This document shows, piece after piece, positions 56,120 through 64,000 of a stretch of DNA of 64,000 nucleotides. Both the position numbers and the translations under genes were made by a program. Every line of letters begins with the position of its first letter. The first letter of the stretch is position 1. The DNA is from Microbacterium halophytorum (lineage in GTDB: Bacteria > Actinomycetota > Actinomycetes > Actinomycetales > Microbacteriaceae). The stretch is from the NCBI RefSeq assembly GCF_002970975.1, contig NZ_PNFA01000015.1, positions 1 to 64,000 of the forward strand, read 5' to 3'. The notes below the pieces were generated by a model. That model saw only the letters and a program-made list of their open reading frames with translations, was not told the DNA's origin and searched no databases.

Positions 56120-58843
56120 ATGCCTCACTCGAAGAGAACGCTCGGTGGTGCCCTCGGCGGCATCCTCGGCCTCGTCGGCCTGAGCGCGGTCGCCGGGCTC
56201 CTCGTGACCGCCACGGTCACGCCGGCGATCGCCCTGAGCAGCTACACCGCGTCCGGCGCGATGACGATGTTCGAGAACATCCCCGCCGACCTCGAGGTCG
56301 ACCAGCCGATGCTGCCGACCACGATCTACGCGAAGAACGACGACGGCAAGAACGTCGAGCTCGCGACCTTCTACGACCAGAACCGCATCCCGCTCGAGTA
56401 CGACGAGCTGCCGCAGACGATCATCGACGCCGTGCTGTCGAGTGAGGACCCGCGCTTCTACGACCACGGCGGCGTCGACCTGATCGGCACGAGCCGCGCG
56501 CTCCTGTCGAACGCGGCCGGCGGTGCGACCCAGGGCGCCTCGACCATCAGCCAGCAGTTCGTGAAGAACGTCCTGGTGCAGCGATGCGAGGCCGGCACGT
56601 CGGAGGACCTGCCCGACGACTTCGCGGAGCTCGACCGCAAGGAGCAGGACGCGGCGATCAACGACTGCTACCAGCTGCAGACCGATTCGGAAGGCACCGA
56701 CGGGTACCAGCGCAAGCTCCAGGAGATGCGCTACGCGATCGCGATCGAGAAGCAGTACACCAAGGAGGAGATCCTCCTCGGCTACCTGAACATCGCGAAC
56801 TTCGGCGGCCAGACCTACGGCATCGAGGCCGCCGCCGAGCGGTACTTCGGCAAGAGCGTCGACGAACTGCACATGGGCGAGGCGGCGACCCTCGCGGGCA
56901 TCGTGCAGAACCCGAACCAGCTGCGCCTCGACATGCCCGAGGGCACCATGGAGGTCGGCGGCGAGGTCGTCAACACGAAGGAGAGCGGCTACGCGAAGAC
57001 CGAGCAGCGCCGCAACTACGTGCTCGGCCGCATGCTCGAAGACGGCAAGATCACCCAGGCCCAGCACGACAAGTACAGCGAGGCGACGGTCAAGCCGCAC
57101 GTCACGGAGCGCAACCAGGGCTGCCAGGAGGCCGGGGACACCGCGTACTTCTGCGAGTACGTGCGCCAGACGATCCTGAAGGACGAGGCCTTCGGGGAGA
57201 CTGCGAACGACCGGGCCCAGACGCTGAGCCGCGGCGGCCTCGAGGTGTACACGACGCTGAACCCGCGCATCCAGGACGCGGCCGAGGACTCGATGAACGC
57301 CAACACCCAGGCGAGCTACGACGGCGAGAACTACGGCGGCGCGATCGTGACGCTCGATCCCAAGACGGGCGACGTCCTCGCGATGGCGCAGAACACCGAG
57401 TACAGCCAGCGGCCCGGCCACGAGACCGGCGACGGCTACACGAGCCTCGTCTACGCGGCGGGAAGCGACAGGGGCAACTCCGGCGGCTTCAACGTGGGTT
57501 CGACCTACAAGCTCTTCACGCTCGTCGAGTGGCTCCAGCAGGGGCGCTCCGTGAACGAGCGGATCGACGGCACGGATCGCGATTTCGTCGTCCCGATCTG
57601 CACCGGAGAGATCGACGACAACGGCAAGTTCACGTCGCGCGATGAGTTCCTGAACGAGCCGTACAACCCCGGCAACTTCAACAACCAGCGCGGCTACGTC
57701 GGAACGGCGATGCAGTACACCGCCCAGTCGCTCAACACCGGCTACATGGCGATGGCCGAGCAGCTGAACGTATGCGACATCAACGAGACGGCCGCGACGA
57801 TGGGAGTCACGCGCGGCAACGGCGAGGCCGTCACGACTCAGAACGTCGCGCCCGACGTCATCGGTTCGAAGGACATCTCACCGATCGATATCGCGTCGGC
57901 GTTCGCGACAGTCGCCAACAAGGGCATCCTGTGCGACCAGCGCGCCATCCGGAAGGTCGTCGGGCCGGACGGGGCTGAGATGGCCCTGCCCGAGCACGAG
58001 TGCAAGAAGGTCATCTCGCCCGAGGTCGCGGCGACCGCCGCCTACGCCCTCGAGGGCGTCATGAACGGCGGTACCGGCGCGCAGGGCAACACCTACGACG
58101 GCACCCCCCTGATCGGCAAGACCGGTACGCACGAAGCGCTGCAGACCTGGATGGTCGAGTCGTCGACGAACGCGACGACGGCCGCGTGGTTCGGAAATGC
58201 GAGCGGCAAGGGGGATATCTTCGGCTGGGGCCTGCAGAACATCCGCTACGCCCTCGCCCGCGACACGCAGGCTGCGGCGAACGCCGAGCTCGGCGGCGGC
58301 AGCTTCCCCGGCCCGGACGACGAGCTGACGAAGGTCGTCATGAAGGACGTCCCGAACATCCACGGCATGTCTCTCGATGAGGCGGCGAAGGCGCTCGAGG
58401 ATGCAGGCTTCAACTCCCGCGTCGGCGACTACACGACCGGTACGGCCCCGGAGGGCACGGCCGAGCGCACCGACCCGAGCGGCAGCGCGCCGCGCGGCTC
58501 GCTCCTCGTGATCCGACCGAGCGACGGCAGCGGCGTCGCCGTGCCATCGGTGCAGGGCATGTCGCTCTCGGAGGCCCGCGGTACGATCCAATCGGCCGGT
58601 CTGAACGCCTCGGTCGGTTCGTGCAAGAAGGACGAAGACCTGAACGACGAGCGGGCAACCGGGTCCGATCCGGGCGCGGGTGCGACCGTCGCGCCGGGGT
58701 CGAGCGTCAGCATCAGCTACAGCGCCCCCAGTTGCGGCGGCGATGACGATGATGACGACGACAAGAAGGACAAGAAGTCGGACAAGGACGACAAGAAGAA
58801 GTCGAACAACGGCATCGGCGGCAACGACGACGATGACGACTGA
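56120..58843 (+). CDS. Class A penicillin-binding protein with two PASTA domains (PonA2-like)
   Basis: 907 aa, bifunctional peptidoglycan synthase. N-terminal membrane anchor (about 10-38). GT51 glycosyltransferase with LSSEDPRFYDHGGVD (Glu109) and GASTISQQFVKN. Transpeptidase with STYK (461-464, nucleophile Ser461), SLN (537-539) and KTGT (667-670). Two PASTA repeats (about 740-800 and 805-870) and a final Asp/Lys-only tail (DDDDDDDKKDKKSDKDDKKK) of about 30 residues. PASTA domains bind peptidoglycan or beta-lactams. Extracytoplasmic. A metallophosphoesterase gene follows after 3 bp, as for ponA2-Rv3683. Confidence 0.95.
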   Translation: MPHSKRTLGGALGGILGLVGLSAVAGLLVTATVTPAIALSSYTASGAMTMFENIPADLEVDQPMLPTTIYAKNDDGKNVELATFYDQNRIPLEYDELPQTIIDAVLSSEDPRFYDHGGVDLIGTSRALLSNAAGGATQGASTISQQFVKNVLVQRCEAGTSEDLPDDFAELDRKEQDAAINDCYQLQTDSEGTDGYQRKLQEMRYAIAIEKQYTKEEILLGYLNIANFGGQTYGIEAAAERYFGKSVDELHMGEAATLAGIVQNPNQLRLDMPEGTMEVGGEVVNTKESGYAKTEQRRNYVLGRMLEDGKITQAQHDKYSEATVKPHVTERNQGCQEAGDTAYFCEYVRQTILKDEAFGETANDRAQTLSRGGLEVYTTLNPRIQDAAEDSMNANTQASYDGENYGGAIVTLDPKTGDVLAMAQNTEYSQRPGHETGDGYTSLVYAAGSDRGNSGGFNVGSTYKLFTLVEWLQQGRSVNERIDGTDRDFVVPICTGEIDDNGKFTSRDEFLNEPYNPGNFNNQRGYVGTAMQYTAQSLNTGYMAMAEQLNVCDINETAATMGVTRGNGEAVTTQNVAPDVIGSKDISPIDIASAFATVANKGILCDQRAIRKVVGPDGAEMALPEHECKKVISPEVAATAAYALEGVMNGGTGAQGNTYDGTPLIGKTGTHEALQTWMVESSTNATTAAWFGNASGKGDIFGWGLQNIRYALARDTQAAANAELGGGSFPGPDDELTKVVMKDVPNIHGMSLDEAAKALEDAGFNSRVGDYTTGTAPEGTAERTDPSGSAPRGSLLVIRPSDGSGVAVPSVQGMSLSEARGTIQSAGLNASVGSCKKDEDLNDERATGSDPGAGATVAPGSSVSISYSAPSCGGDDDDDDDKKDKKSDKDDKKKSNNGIGGNDDDDD

Positions 58844-58846
58844 TCG

Positions 58847-59764
58847 ATGAGCGGGCGCCGCACAGCGCTCACCGTGCTCGCCGCGGCGGCTTCGGCCGCC
58901 GCGGCCGCCGGCGTCTGGGGCATCGGCATCGAGCGGCATCTGTACACGCTGCGGGCGCGGACCGTGCACGTCCTGGAACCGGGCAGCCGCCCCATCCGGG
59001 CACTGCACATCTCCGATCCGCACCTCGCACCCTGGCAGAAGCGCCGCGCCGCATGGATCTCGCGCCTGGCGGCGCTGCGCCCCGACCTCGTCATCAGCAC
59101 GGGTGACAACATGGGGCACCCGGACGCCCTGCCCGCCGTGCGCGCCGCCCTCGGCCCGTTCGCGGGCACTCCCGGCGTGTTCGTGCACGGTTCGAACGAC
59201 CTGTGGGCGCCGAAGCCGCGGAATCCGCTGAAGTACCTCGCGGGGCCGTCGCGGCACCACCCCACGACCGCCGCCCTCGACACCGAGGCGCTCGACGCGT
59301 TCCTGCGCGACGACCTCGGCTGGACGCCCCTCGACAACACGGCGGCCGTCGTGTCGGTCGCCGGCCGCGACATCCGGTTCATGGGCACGAACGACGCCCA
59401 CCACCAGCTCGAAGACCTCGAGTCGGCGCACCGCGCGCTGATCGACCTGCCGGATGCGTCGCTCACGCTGGGCGTGACGCATGCCCCCTACCGGCACGTG
59501 CTCGACGCGTTCATCGCCGATGGCGCCGACGCGCTGTTCGCCGGCCACACGCACGGCGGCCAGGTGCGGCTGCCCGGCTACGGGGCCCTCGTCGCGAACT
59601 GCGATCTGCCGGCGAAGCAGACGCGCGGCCTGTCGACGTGGTCGCACGGCGGCCGCACGGTCCCCCTGCACGTCAGCGCCGGCCTCGGTCATTCGATCTA
59701 CGCCCCCGTGCGCTTCGCCTGCCGCCCCGAGGCGACCCTCGTCACGCTCGCCCCTCGCCGATGA
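58847..59764 (+). CDS. Metallophosphoesterase (YkuE-like)
   Basis: 305 aa. N-terminal hydrophobic segment (about 5-25) suggests an anchor or Tat/Sec-like export. Calcineurin-like motifs are complete: ALHISDPHLA, VISTGDNMGH, VHGSNDLW (Asn of the GNH-type block), GVTHAPYRHV and FAGHTHGGQVRLPGYG. Dinuclear metal phosphoesterase; the substrate may be a cell-envelope phosphodiester or lipid A-like/lipid-phosphate, unknown here. Three bases after the PBP stop, so cotranscribed. Confidence 0.92.
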   Translation: MSGRRTALTVLAAAASAAAAAGVWGIGIERHLYTLRARTVHVLEPGSRPIRALHISDPHLAPWQKRRAAWISRLAALRPDLVISTGDNMGHPDALPAVRAALGPFAGTPGVFVHGSNDLWAPKPRNPLKYLAGPSRHHPTTAALDTEALDAFLRDDLGWTPLDNTAAVVSVAGRDIRFMGTNDAHHQLEDLESAHRALIDLPDASLTLGVTHAPYRHVLDAFIADGADALFAGHTHGGQVRLPGYGALVANCDLPAKQTRGLSTWSHGGRTVPLHVSAGLGHSIYAPVRFACRPEATLVTLAPRR

Positions 59765-59884
59765 ACCCCGCGGGCACCCCCGCCACCGCGCGACACGCCC
59801 GCACAACGCGCTCCCCGCCGCCGATTCGAACCACGCCTGACCATCGGGTAGACTGGTCGGGTTGCCGCAAGCGCGGTCAGCAAT

Positions 59885-59961
59885 CGGGATGTGGCGCAGC
59901 TTGGTAGCGCGCCTCGTTCGGGACGAGGAGGTCGCAGGTTCAAATCCTGTCATCCCGACCA
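59885..59961 (+). tRNA. tRNA-Pro (anticodon CGG)
   Basis: 77 nt including an encoded CCA. Acceptor CGGGATG/CATCCCG, anticodon loop TTCGGGA, T-arm GCAGGTTCAAATCCTGT, discriminator A. It is the only one of the three tRNAs here with encoded CCA. Confidence 0.97.
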
Positions 59962-60003
59962 ATGTGAAGAACCCCGGGCCTTCGGCCCGGGGTTCTTCAC
60001 ATT
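59961..60003 (+). terminator. Strong hairpin after tRNA-Pro
   Basis: 20-bp perfect stem (59961-59980 and 59984-60003) with a TTC loop, starting at the last base of the tRNA gene. Confidence 0.88.
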
Positions 60004-60145
60004 CCGTCCGGTACGCCAGCAGGGCCCCTGCGGCGCCGAAGAGGCTCCGCGCGCCGCACAGCCCCCACAACGCAACCTCTTTCTCAAGAACGATGCGGCG
60101 CGTGGAGGGCGCCGTAGGGATGCATCCCGTGGTGACGGAACAGAA

Positions 60146-60170
60146 GTTTCTGGAGCATCGCTCCAGAAAC
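60146..60170. other. 11-bp hairpin in the tRNA-Pro to marR intergenic region
   Basis: GTTTCTGGAGC/GCTCCAGAAAC with an ATC loop. It lies in a 373-bp stretch (60004-60376) without a supportable gene; possible minus-strand terminator for marR or part of a structured RNA. Nothing else is recognisable there except the 53-bp repeat. Confidence 0.4.
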
Positions 60171-60213
60171 CCCCAGCCATCGGCCTTCCCCATCGCTTCA
60201 CGTCCCGCGCGAA

Positions 60214-60342
60214 CGGGCGCGAAGCGCCCGGAGCCCCAAACTCTCCCCCATCACAGAGCACACGACCGGGCGCGAAGCGCCCGGAGCCCAAGACTCACCC
60301 CCATCACAGAGCACACGACCGGGCGCAAAGCGCCCGGAGCCC
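60214..60342. repeat. 53-bp tandem direct repeat, two full copies and a partial third
   Basis: Copies begin at 60214, 60267 and 60320, exactly 53 bp apart. Copies 1 and 2 differ at 3 positions; copy 3 matches for about 23 bp. Each copy starts with the hairpin-forming GGGCGC-GAA-GCGCCC (AAA loop in copy 3) and ends in CCCCCATCACAGAGCACACGAC. Non-coding in appearance. Confidence 0.85.
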
Positions 60343-60376
60343 CGAGCCACCCGCCCGGAACCCCGCACCCCCGCGC

Positions 60377-60814
60377 CTACTCCTCGAACGCCAGCTGCTC
60401 CAGCACCCGCTGCAGCGTCGCCGCGTCGTCTGGGTCGAGGTGCGACATCACGTCGACGACCCGCCCCCGCGCCTCGTCGTACACGGACCGCCCCTGCGCC
60501 GTGGCGGCGACGACCTTCGCCCGGCGGTCCCTCGGGTCCGGCGCGCGGGAGACGAGCCCGCGCCCCTCGAGCTCATCGACGAGCGCGACGACCTGGCTCG
60601 GGTCGAGGCGCAGGAACTCGGCGATCTCCCTCTGCGTCGGCGGCACGTCCTCGATCGCGAGCGAGAGCACGGAGTACGACCGCACCTTGAGCCCGAGCGG
60701 TTCGAGCATGCGGTTGTCGCGCTGCGCGGCGAGGACGCTCGCACGCGTCAGAAGGAAGCTCGCGTTGTGCGCGAGCGCGGATCCGCGTGTGACCTCGGCC
60801 TCGGCTGTCGTCAT
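60377..60814 (-). CDS. MarR family transcriptional regulator
   Basis: 145-aa winged-helix regulator. LSLAIEDVPPTQREIAEFLR and LDPSQVVALVDELEGRGLV form the HTH and recognition helix, DPRDRRAKVVAATAQGR the wing. ATG with TAGGAT 6 nt upstream. Divergent from the SDR operon across 107 bp, so it likely represses that operon and itself and responds to a small aromatic or acyl ligand (inference from family habit). Confidence 0.93.
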   Translation of the reverse strand: MTTAEAEVTRGSALAHNASFLLTRASVLAAQRDNRMLEPLGLKVRSYSVLSLAIEDVPPTQREIAEFLRLDPSQVVALVDELEGRGLVSRAPDPRDRRAKVVAATAQGRSVYDEARGRVVDVMSHLDPDDAATLQRVLEQLAFEE

Positions 60815-60820
60815 GACGTG

Positions 60821-60826
60821 ATCCTA
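60821..60826 (-). promoter_or_regulatory. Leaderless-type -10 element of marR
   Basis: TAGGAT on the minus strand, 6 nt before the ATG at 60814; no Shine-Dalgarno sequence. Confidence 0.5.
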
Positions 60827-60850
60827 GCAAACACATGTCTCCAACAACCA

Positions 60851-60879
60851 TTGACTTTTTCAAGCATTGACGATTCTAT
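60851..60879 (+). promoter_or_regulatory. Candidate promoter and MarR-site of the SDR operon
   Basis: TTGACT (60851-60856), 17-bp spacer, TTCTAT (60874-60879). A TTGA-N5-TCAA dyad (60851-60863) covers the -35 and CATTGAC occurs twice (60849, 60865), which would suit binding by the divergent MarR. The -10 is a weak match. Confidence 0.4.
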
Positions 60880-60921
60880 GGATCACAGCCGACCCAATCG
60901 GCGCACAGATCGGAGAGAGCA

Positions 60922-61845
60922 ATGTCGCTTGCAGGCACAGTCGCCATCGTCACGGGCTCGGGCCAGGGCCTGGGGCTCGCGTACGCCCAGGAGCTCGCAG
61001 CCAAAGGCGCGAGCGTCGTCATCAACGACGTCAGCCAGGAGACCGCCGACGCCGCGGTCAGAAGCATCGTCGACGCGGGCGGAACGGCGAGCGCCGTCGT
61101 CGCGCCCGTCGGTCCGACCGCGACCGCGAAGGCGCTCGTCGACCACGCCTACGACACGTACGGCCGCCTCGACGCGCTCGTGACGAACGCAGGCATCCTG
61201 CGCGACCGCACGCTGTGGAAGATGAGCGACGAAGACTTCGACGCCGTGATCGATGTGCATCTGCGGGGCACCTTCACCTGCGTGCGGGAGGCCGCGACCC
61301 GCATGCGCGAGGGCGGAACGCCCGGCCACATCGTGTGCATCGGCTCCCCTACCGGCCAGCGCGGCAACTTCGGCCAGACCAACTACGCGGCGGCCAAGGC
61401 CGGCATCGTCGGCATGGTGCGCACCTGGGCGATGGAGCTGAAGAAGGCGAACATCACCGTCAACGCCGTGATCCCGGTCGCGGCTACCGCGATGACCAAG
61501 ACCGTCCCGTTCTTCCAGAAGGCGGTCGAGGCGGACGAACGGGGCGAGCCCATGCCCGCCTTCTTCCGCCACGATCTCGGCTTCGGCACCTCCGATGACG
61601 TCGCCGGCATTGTGGCCTTCCTGGCGTCGAATGCCGCGAACGGCGTCACGGGCCAGGCGATCGGGGCGGGCGGCGACCGTCTGCAGCTGTGGTCGCACCC
61701 CGAGCCCGTCGCAACCGCGTACCGCGAGGGCGGCTGGAGCTACGACTCGCTCGTCGAGGGCTTCGCCGGCGCCGTCGGCGATCTGCAGTCGGTCGGGGAG
61801 ACGTTCCCTCAGCTTCCGGATGAGCTCGCCCCGGAGCCGCGGTGA
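60922..61845 (+). CDS. SDR family oxidoreductase (3-hydroxyacyl-CoA dehydrogenase-like)
   Basis: 307 aa. ATG with GGAGAG. NAD(P)-binding TGSGQGLGLAYA, NAG motif VTNAGILRD, catalytic Ser in VCIGSPTGQRG, YxxxK in NYAAAKAG. Resembles the dehydrogenase part of peroxisomal multifunctional enzyme and FabG-like acyl dehydrogenases. In an operon with an acyl-CoA dehydrogenase and a MaoC hydratase it would perform the 3-hydroxyacyl oxidation step of a beta-oxidation-type pathway. Confidence 0.9.
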   Translation: MSLAGTVAIVTGSGQGLGLAYAQELAAKGASVVINDVSQETADAAVRSIVDAGGTASAVVAPVGPTATAKALVDHAYDTYGRLDALVTNAGILRDRTLWKMSDEDFDAVIDVHLRGTFTCVREAATRMREGGTPGHIVCIGSPTGQRGNFGQTNYAAAKAGIVGMVRTWAMELKKANITVNAVIPVAATAMTKTVPFFQKAVEADERGEPMPAFFRHDLGFGTSDDVAGIVAFLASNAANGVTGQAIGAGGDRLQLWSHPEPVATAYREGGWSYDSLVEGFAGAVGDLQSVGETFPQLPDELAPEPR

Positions 61846-62726
61846 TGACCCGCTACGAACCGTCGATCGACCTCGCGGGGATCGAGGCGATCGACACCCA
61901 CGTCCACATCGAGATCGGCCACGCTGGCCAGTCCTCGCTGCCTGACGACCTCGCCGAGGCCGCGTCGAAGTACTTCCGCACCGACGGCCCGCGCCCCGAC
62001 CTCGACAGCATCGCGACGCACTACCGCGAACGGAGGATGGCCGCGGTCGTGTTCACGGTCGACTCTTCGACGAACCTCGGCCACCCGCCGATCTCGAACG
62101 ACGAGATCATCGACGGCGCCATCCGGAACAGCGATGTGCTCATCCCGTTCGCCTCGGTCGACCCGGGCCGCGACGACGCGCTCGACGAGATCGGGCGACT
62201 GATCGAGCGGGGCGCGCGGGGGTTCAAGTTCCATCCGACTGTGCAGGGCTTCTCACCCGACGACGACCGATTGCGCCCCGTGTACGAGGCGCTGCGGGCC
62301 GCCGGCGCGATCGCCCTGTTCCACACGGGCCAGACGGGAATCGGCGCGGGCATGCCCGGCGGCTACGGCTTCCGCCTCGCCCTGTCGAACCCCATGCTGC
62401 TCGACGGCGTCGCCGCCGACTTCCCCGAGCTGCAGATCATCATGGCCCACCCCTCCGTGCCGTGGCAGGACGAGGCGCTCTCGGTCGCGACGCACAAGCA
62501 CAACACGTGGATCGACCTCTCGGGCTGGAGCCCGAAGTACTTCCCGCCGCAGCTCGTGCGCTACGCGAACTCGCTCATCCGGGACAGGGTTCTCTTCGGC
62601 TCCGACTTCCCCATGCTGACGCCGGATCGCTGGATCCGCGACGCCGAGCAGTCCGGGACCTTCAAGCCGGATGTCCTCCCGGGCATCATGAAGGACAACG
62701 CCGCGAGGCTGCTGGGGCTCGCATGA
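61845..62726 (+). CDS. Amidohydrolase family protein (decarboxylase/hydrolase type)
   Basis: 293 aa. The ATG overlaps the SDR stop by one base (TGATG); a GTG at 61842 is the alternative. TIM-barrel with IDTHVHIE, GFKFHPTVQGFSP, LFHTGQTG, IMAHPSVPW and FGSDFPMLTPDRW, the pattern of the amidohydrolase_2 group that includes gamma-resorcylate decarboxylase and 4-oxalomesaconate hydratase-like enzymes. Likely hydrolyses or decarboxylates a ring-derived acid in this operon; substrate unknown. Confidence 0.85.
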   Translation: MTRYEPSIDLAGIEAIDTHVHIEIGHAGQSSLPDDLAEAASKYFRTDGPRPDLDSIATHYRERRMAAVVFTVDSSTNLGHPPISNDEIIDGAIRNSDVLIPFASVDPGRDDALDEIGRLIERGARGFKFHPTVQGFSPDDDRLRPVYEALRAAGAIALFHTGQTGIGAGMPGGYGFRLALSNPMLLDGVAADFPELQIIMAHPSVPWQDEALSVATHKHNTWIDLSGWSPKYFPPQLVRYANSLIRDRVLFGSDFPMLTPDRWIRDAEQSGTFKPDVLPGIMKDNAARLLGLA

Positions 62727-63898
62727 CGCAGGATCCCGTCGCCGACCGGCTGGGGTTCGCCGAGCGGCATCTCTCCCTCGCGGCAAGGCGCGCCCTCGAC
62801 GAGCTCGCGGCCGTGCTCGACGACCGCATCCGCCCGCTCCTCGCGGACGCGTGGGAGCGTGCGGTGATGCCCGCGGAGGTGCTCGGCGAGCTGGTGCCGC
62901 TCGACCTCATGGAGCCCGCAGGCGTGTCGGCAGAGGAAGCCGACTCGACGATGTTCAGCGGGTTCCGCAATTACGTCCTCGCCCGGTGCGACGCGTCGGT
63001 CGCGACGATGTACAACGCACAGGCGGGCCTGTTCCGCGCGATCGTGCGCCACGGCGGGTCCGCTGAGCAGGCCGCGCGCTGGGATCCGCTCATCCGGAGC
63101 TTCGAGATGACCGGCGTGTTCGCGCTCACCGAGCCGGAGCACGGATCCGATGTCGCGGGCGGCCTCGCGACCACCGCGACGCGCGACGGCGACGCATGGA
63201 TCCTCGACGGTGAGAAGAAGTGGATCGGCGGTGCCGACAGCGCAGACGTACTCGCGGTCTTCGCACGCGACACGGCGGACGGGCAGGTCAAGACCTTCCT
63301 CGTCGACCGGGAGGCCGACGGTGTCACCCTCGAGAGGATCGAGGGCAAGGTGTCGCTGCGCATCATGCAGAACTTCCGGATCCGCCTGACGGGCGTCCGC
63401 GTCGCAGAAGACCGCCGTCTGCAGGGCATTTCGTCGTGGCGCGACGTCGCCGCGGTGCTGCGGGTCATGCGCTCCGACGTCGCCTGGATCGCGGCGGGAC
63501 TCCAGGCCGGCGCCCTCGACGCCGCGGTCCGCTACGCGGCGGATCGCGCGCAGTTCGGCCGCCCCATCGGCGGCTTCCAGCTCGTGCAGGAGAAGCTCGC
63601 CCGCATGATCGGCGGTGCCACGTCGTCCCTCGCCCTCGCCGTCGAACTCTCGGCGCAGCAGGATGCAGGCCAGTGGAGCGACGAGAACTCGGCGCTCGCC
63701 AAGATGGTCACCGCGCAATCGGCCCGCGAAACCGTCGCCCTGGCCCGAGAGGTGCTCGGAGGCAACGGCCTCCTGCTCGAACACGGCGCCGCTCGCTTCT
63801 TCGCCGACGCCGAAGCCGTCTACTCGTATGAAGGCACCCACGAGATCAACGCCCTCATCGTCGGCCGATCGCTGACCGGCGAATCCGCCTTCGTCTGA
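62723..63898 (+). CDS. Acyl-CoA dehydrogenase (glutaryl-CoA dehydrogenase-like)
   Basis: 391 aa, ATG overlapping the amidohydrolase stop by 4 bp. FAD-dependent: GVFALTEPEHGSDV (FAD/substrate loop), RAQFGRPIGGFQLVQ, and YEGTHEINALIVGRSLTG, where the Glu in EGTHE is the position of the catalytic base in the glutaryl-CoA dehydrogenase group. Introduces a 2,3-double bond into an acyl-CoA, possibly with decarboxylation. Confidence 0.93.
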   Translation: MTQDPVADRLGFAERHLSLAARRALDELAAVLDDRIRPLLADAWERAVMPAEVLGELVPLDLMEPAGVSAEEADSTMFSGFRNYVLARCDASVATMYNAQAGLFRAIVRHGGSAEQAARWDPLIRSFEMTGVFALTEPEHGSDVAGGLATTATRDGDAWILDGEKKWIGGADSADVLAVFARDTADGQVKTFLVDREADGVTLERIEGKVSLRIMQNFRIRLTGVRVAEDRRLQGISSWRDVAAVLRVMRSDVAWIAAGLQAGALDAAVRYAADRAQFGRPIGGFQLVQEKLARMIGGATSSLALAVELSAQQDAGQWSDENSALAKMVTAQSARETVALAREVLGGNGLLLEHGAARFFADAEAVYSYEGTHEINALIVGRSLTGESAFV

Positions 63899-63917
63899 CC
63901 AACCGAAAGGAATCGCT

Positions 63918-64000
63918 ATGACCAACCAGACCGTCGTGTCGTACGACGACATCACCTCGCTCGCCGGCCGCGACCTCGGCTTCACCGACTGGTTCGAGAT
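63918..64000 (+). CDS. MaoC family dehydratase, 5' end only
   Basis: Starts with ATG after GAAAGGA, 19 bp after the acyl-CoA dehydrogenase stop, and runs off the window after 27 codons. SYDDITSLAGRDLGFTDWFE is the N-terminus typical of MaoC-like hot-dog enoyl-CoA hydratases. It would supply the hydration step of the operon. Confidence 0.75.
   Translation, partial: MTNQTVVSYDDITSLAGRDLGFTDWFE

Noticed and set aside
60214-60342. 53-bp repeat as a CRISPR array.
   Set aside because: The units are contiguous with no unique spacers and no cas genes are nearby.

Overview
The window is about 70% GC, densely coded, and carries actinobacterial marker genes: a mycobacterial-type Tad cluster beside topA, a PonA-type PBP with PASTA repeats, an LCP ligase, a DUF4244 pilin and a DUF4177 protein. 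Protein style (for example the 209-aa protein coupled to MscS and the DUF4012 and DUF6541 proteins) points to Microbacteriaceae, most likely Microbacterium or a close relative. That placement is inference; no rRNA is present. There is no insertion sequence, integrase, phage gene or CRISPR array.

Region 1 (16-4256) holds two divergent cell-envelope genes: a secreted lysozyme-like protein with four SH3-like repeats, and a DUF4012 membrane protein.

Region 2 (4441-20688, all minus) is the most unusual part. Four very large proteins combine CapA-like phosphoesterase, MurF-like Mur ligase, BspA-type leucine-rich repeat and ATP-grasp domains in unusual arrangements. They are: a 1689-aa LRR-CapA-deadCapA-MurF fusion, a 1129-aa protein with three tandem ATP-grasp modules, a 655-aa MurF-LRR protein and an 868-aa deadCapA-MurF protein. 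A taurine-type ABC importer (9662-12334) sits among them. None of the four big proteins has a visible signal peptide or membrane segment. They look like a cytoplasmic amino-acid or peptide ligation machinery feeding a surface polymer.

Region 3 (20779-31097, all minus) supplies what such a polymer would need. It has two O-antigen/teichoic-acid type ABC exporters (20779-22343 and 25701-27901), a DUF6541 polytopic protein, UDP-galactopyranose mutase (glf), a glycosyltransferase and an LCP ligase coupled to purE. A galactofuranose-containing cell-wall glycopolymer is the likely product.

Region 4 (31195-42801) is mixed: an MscS channel operon, a GltS-like transporter with an amidohydrolase, tRNA-Lys, a secreted NlpC/P60-like protein, an NhaC antiporter coupled to an Asp/Glu racemase, a sphingosine-1-phosphate-lyase-like PLP enzyme, an NAD(P)-binding protein and a TSUP permease.

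Region 5 (42872-60003) is core genome whose order resembles the Mycobacterium tuberculosis topA-to-ponA2 region: tRNA-Thr, TAP-type lipoprotein hydrolase, holB, tmk, topA, a compact Tad pilus operon with a fused TadB-TadC, acs, RidA, DUF4177, ponA-like PBP, metallophosphoesterase and tRNA-Pro.

Region 6 (60004-64000) has a 53-bp tandem repeat, a MarR regulator, and a divergent catabolic operon (SDR, amidohydrolase, acyl-CoA dehydrogenase, MaoC) that runs off the window end.

A recurrent regulatory feature is a TAnnnT hexamer exactly 6-7 nt before the start codon of at least eleven genes, which suggests leaderless transcription.
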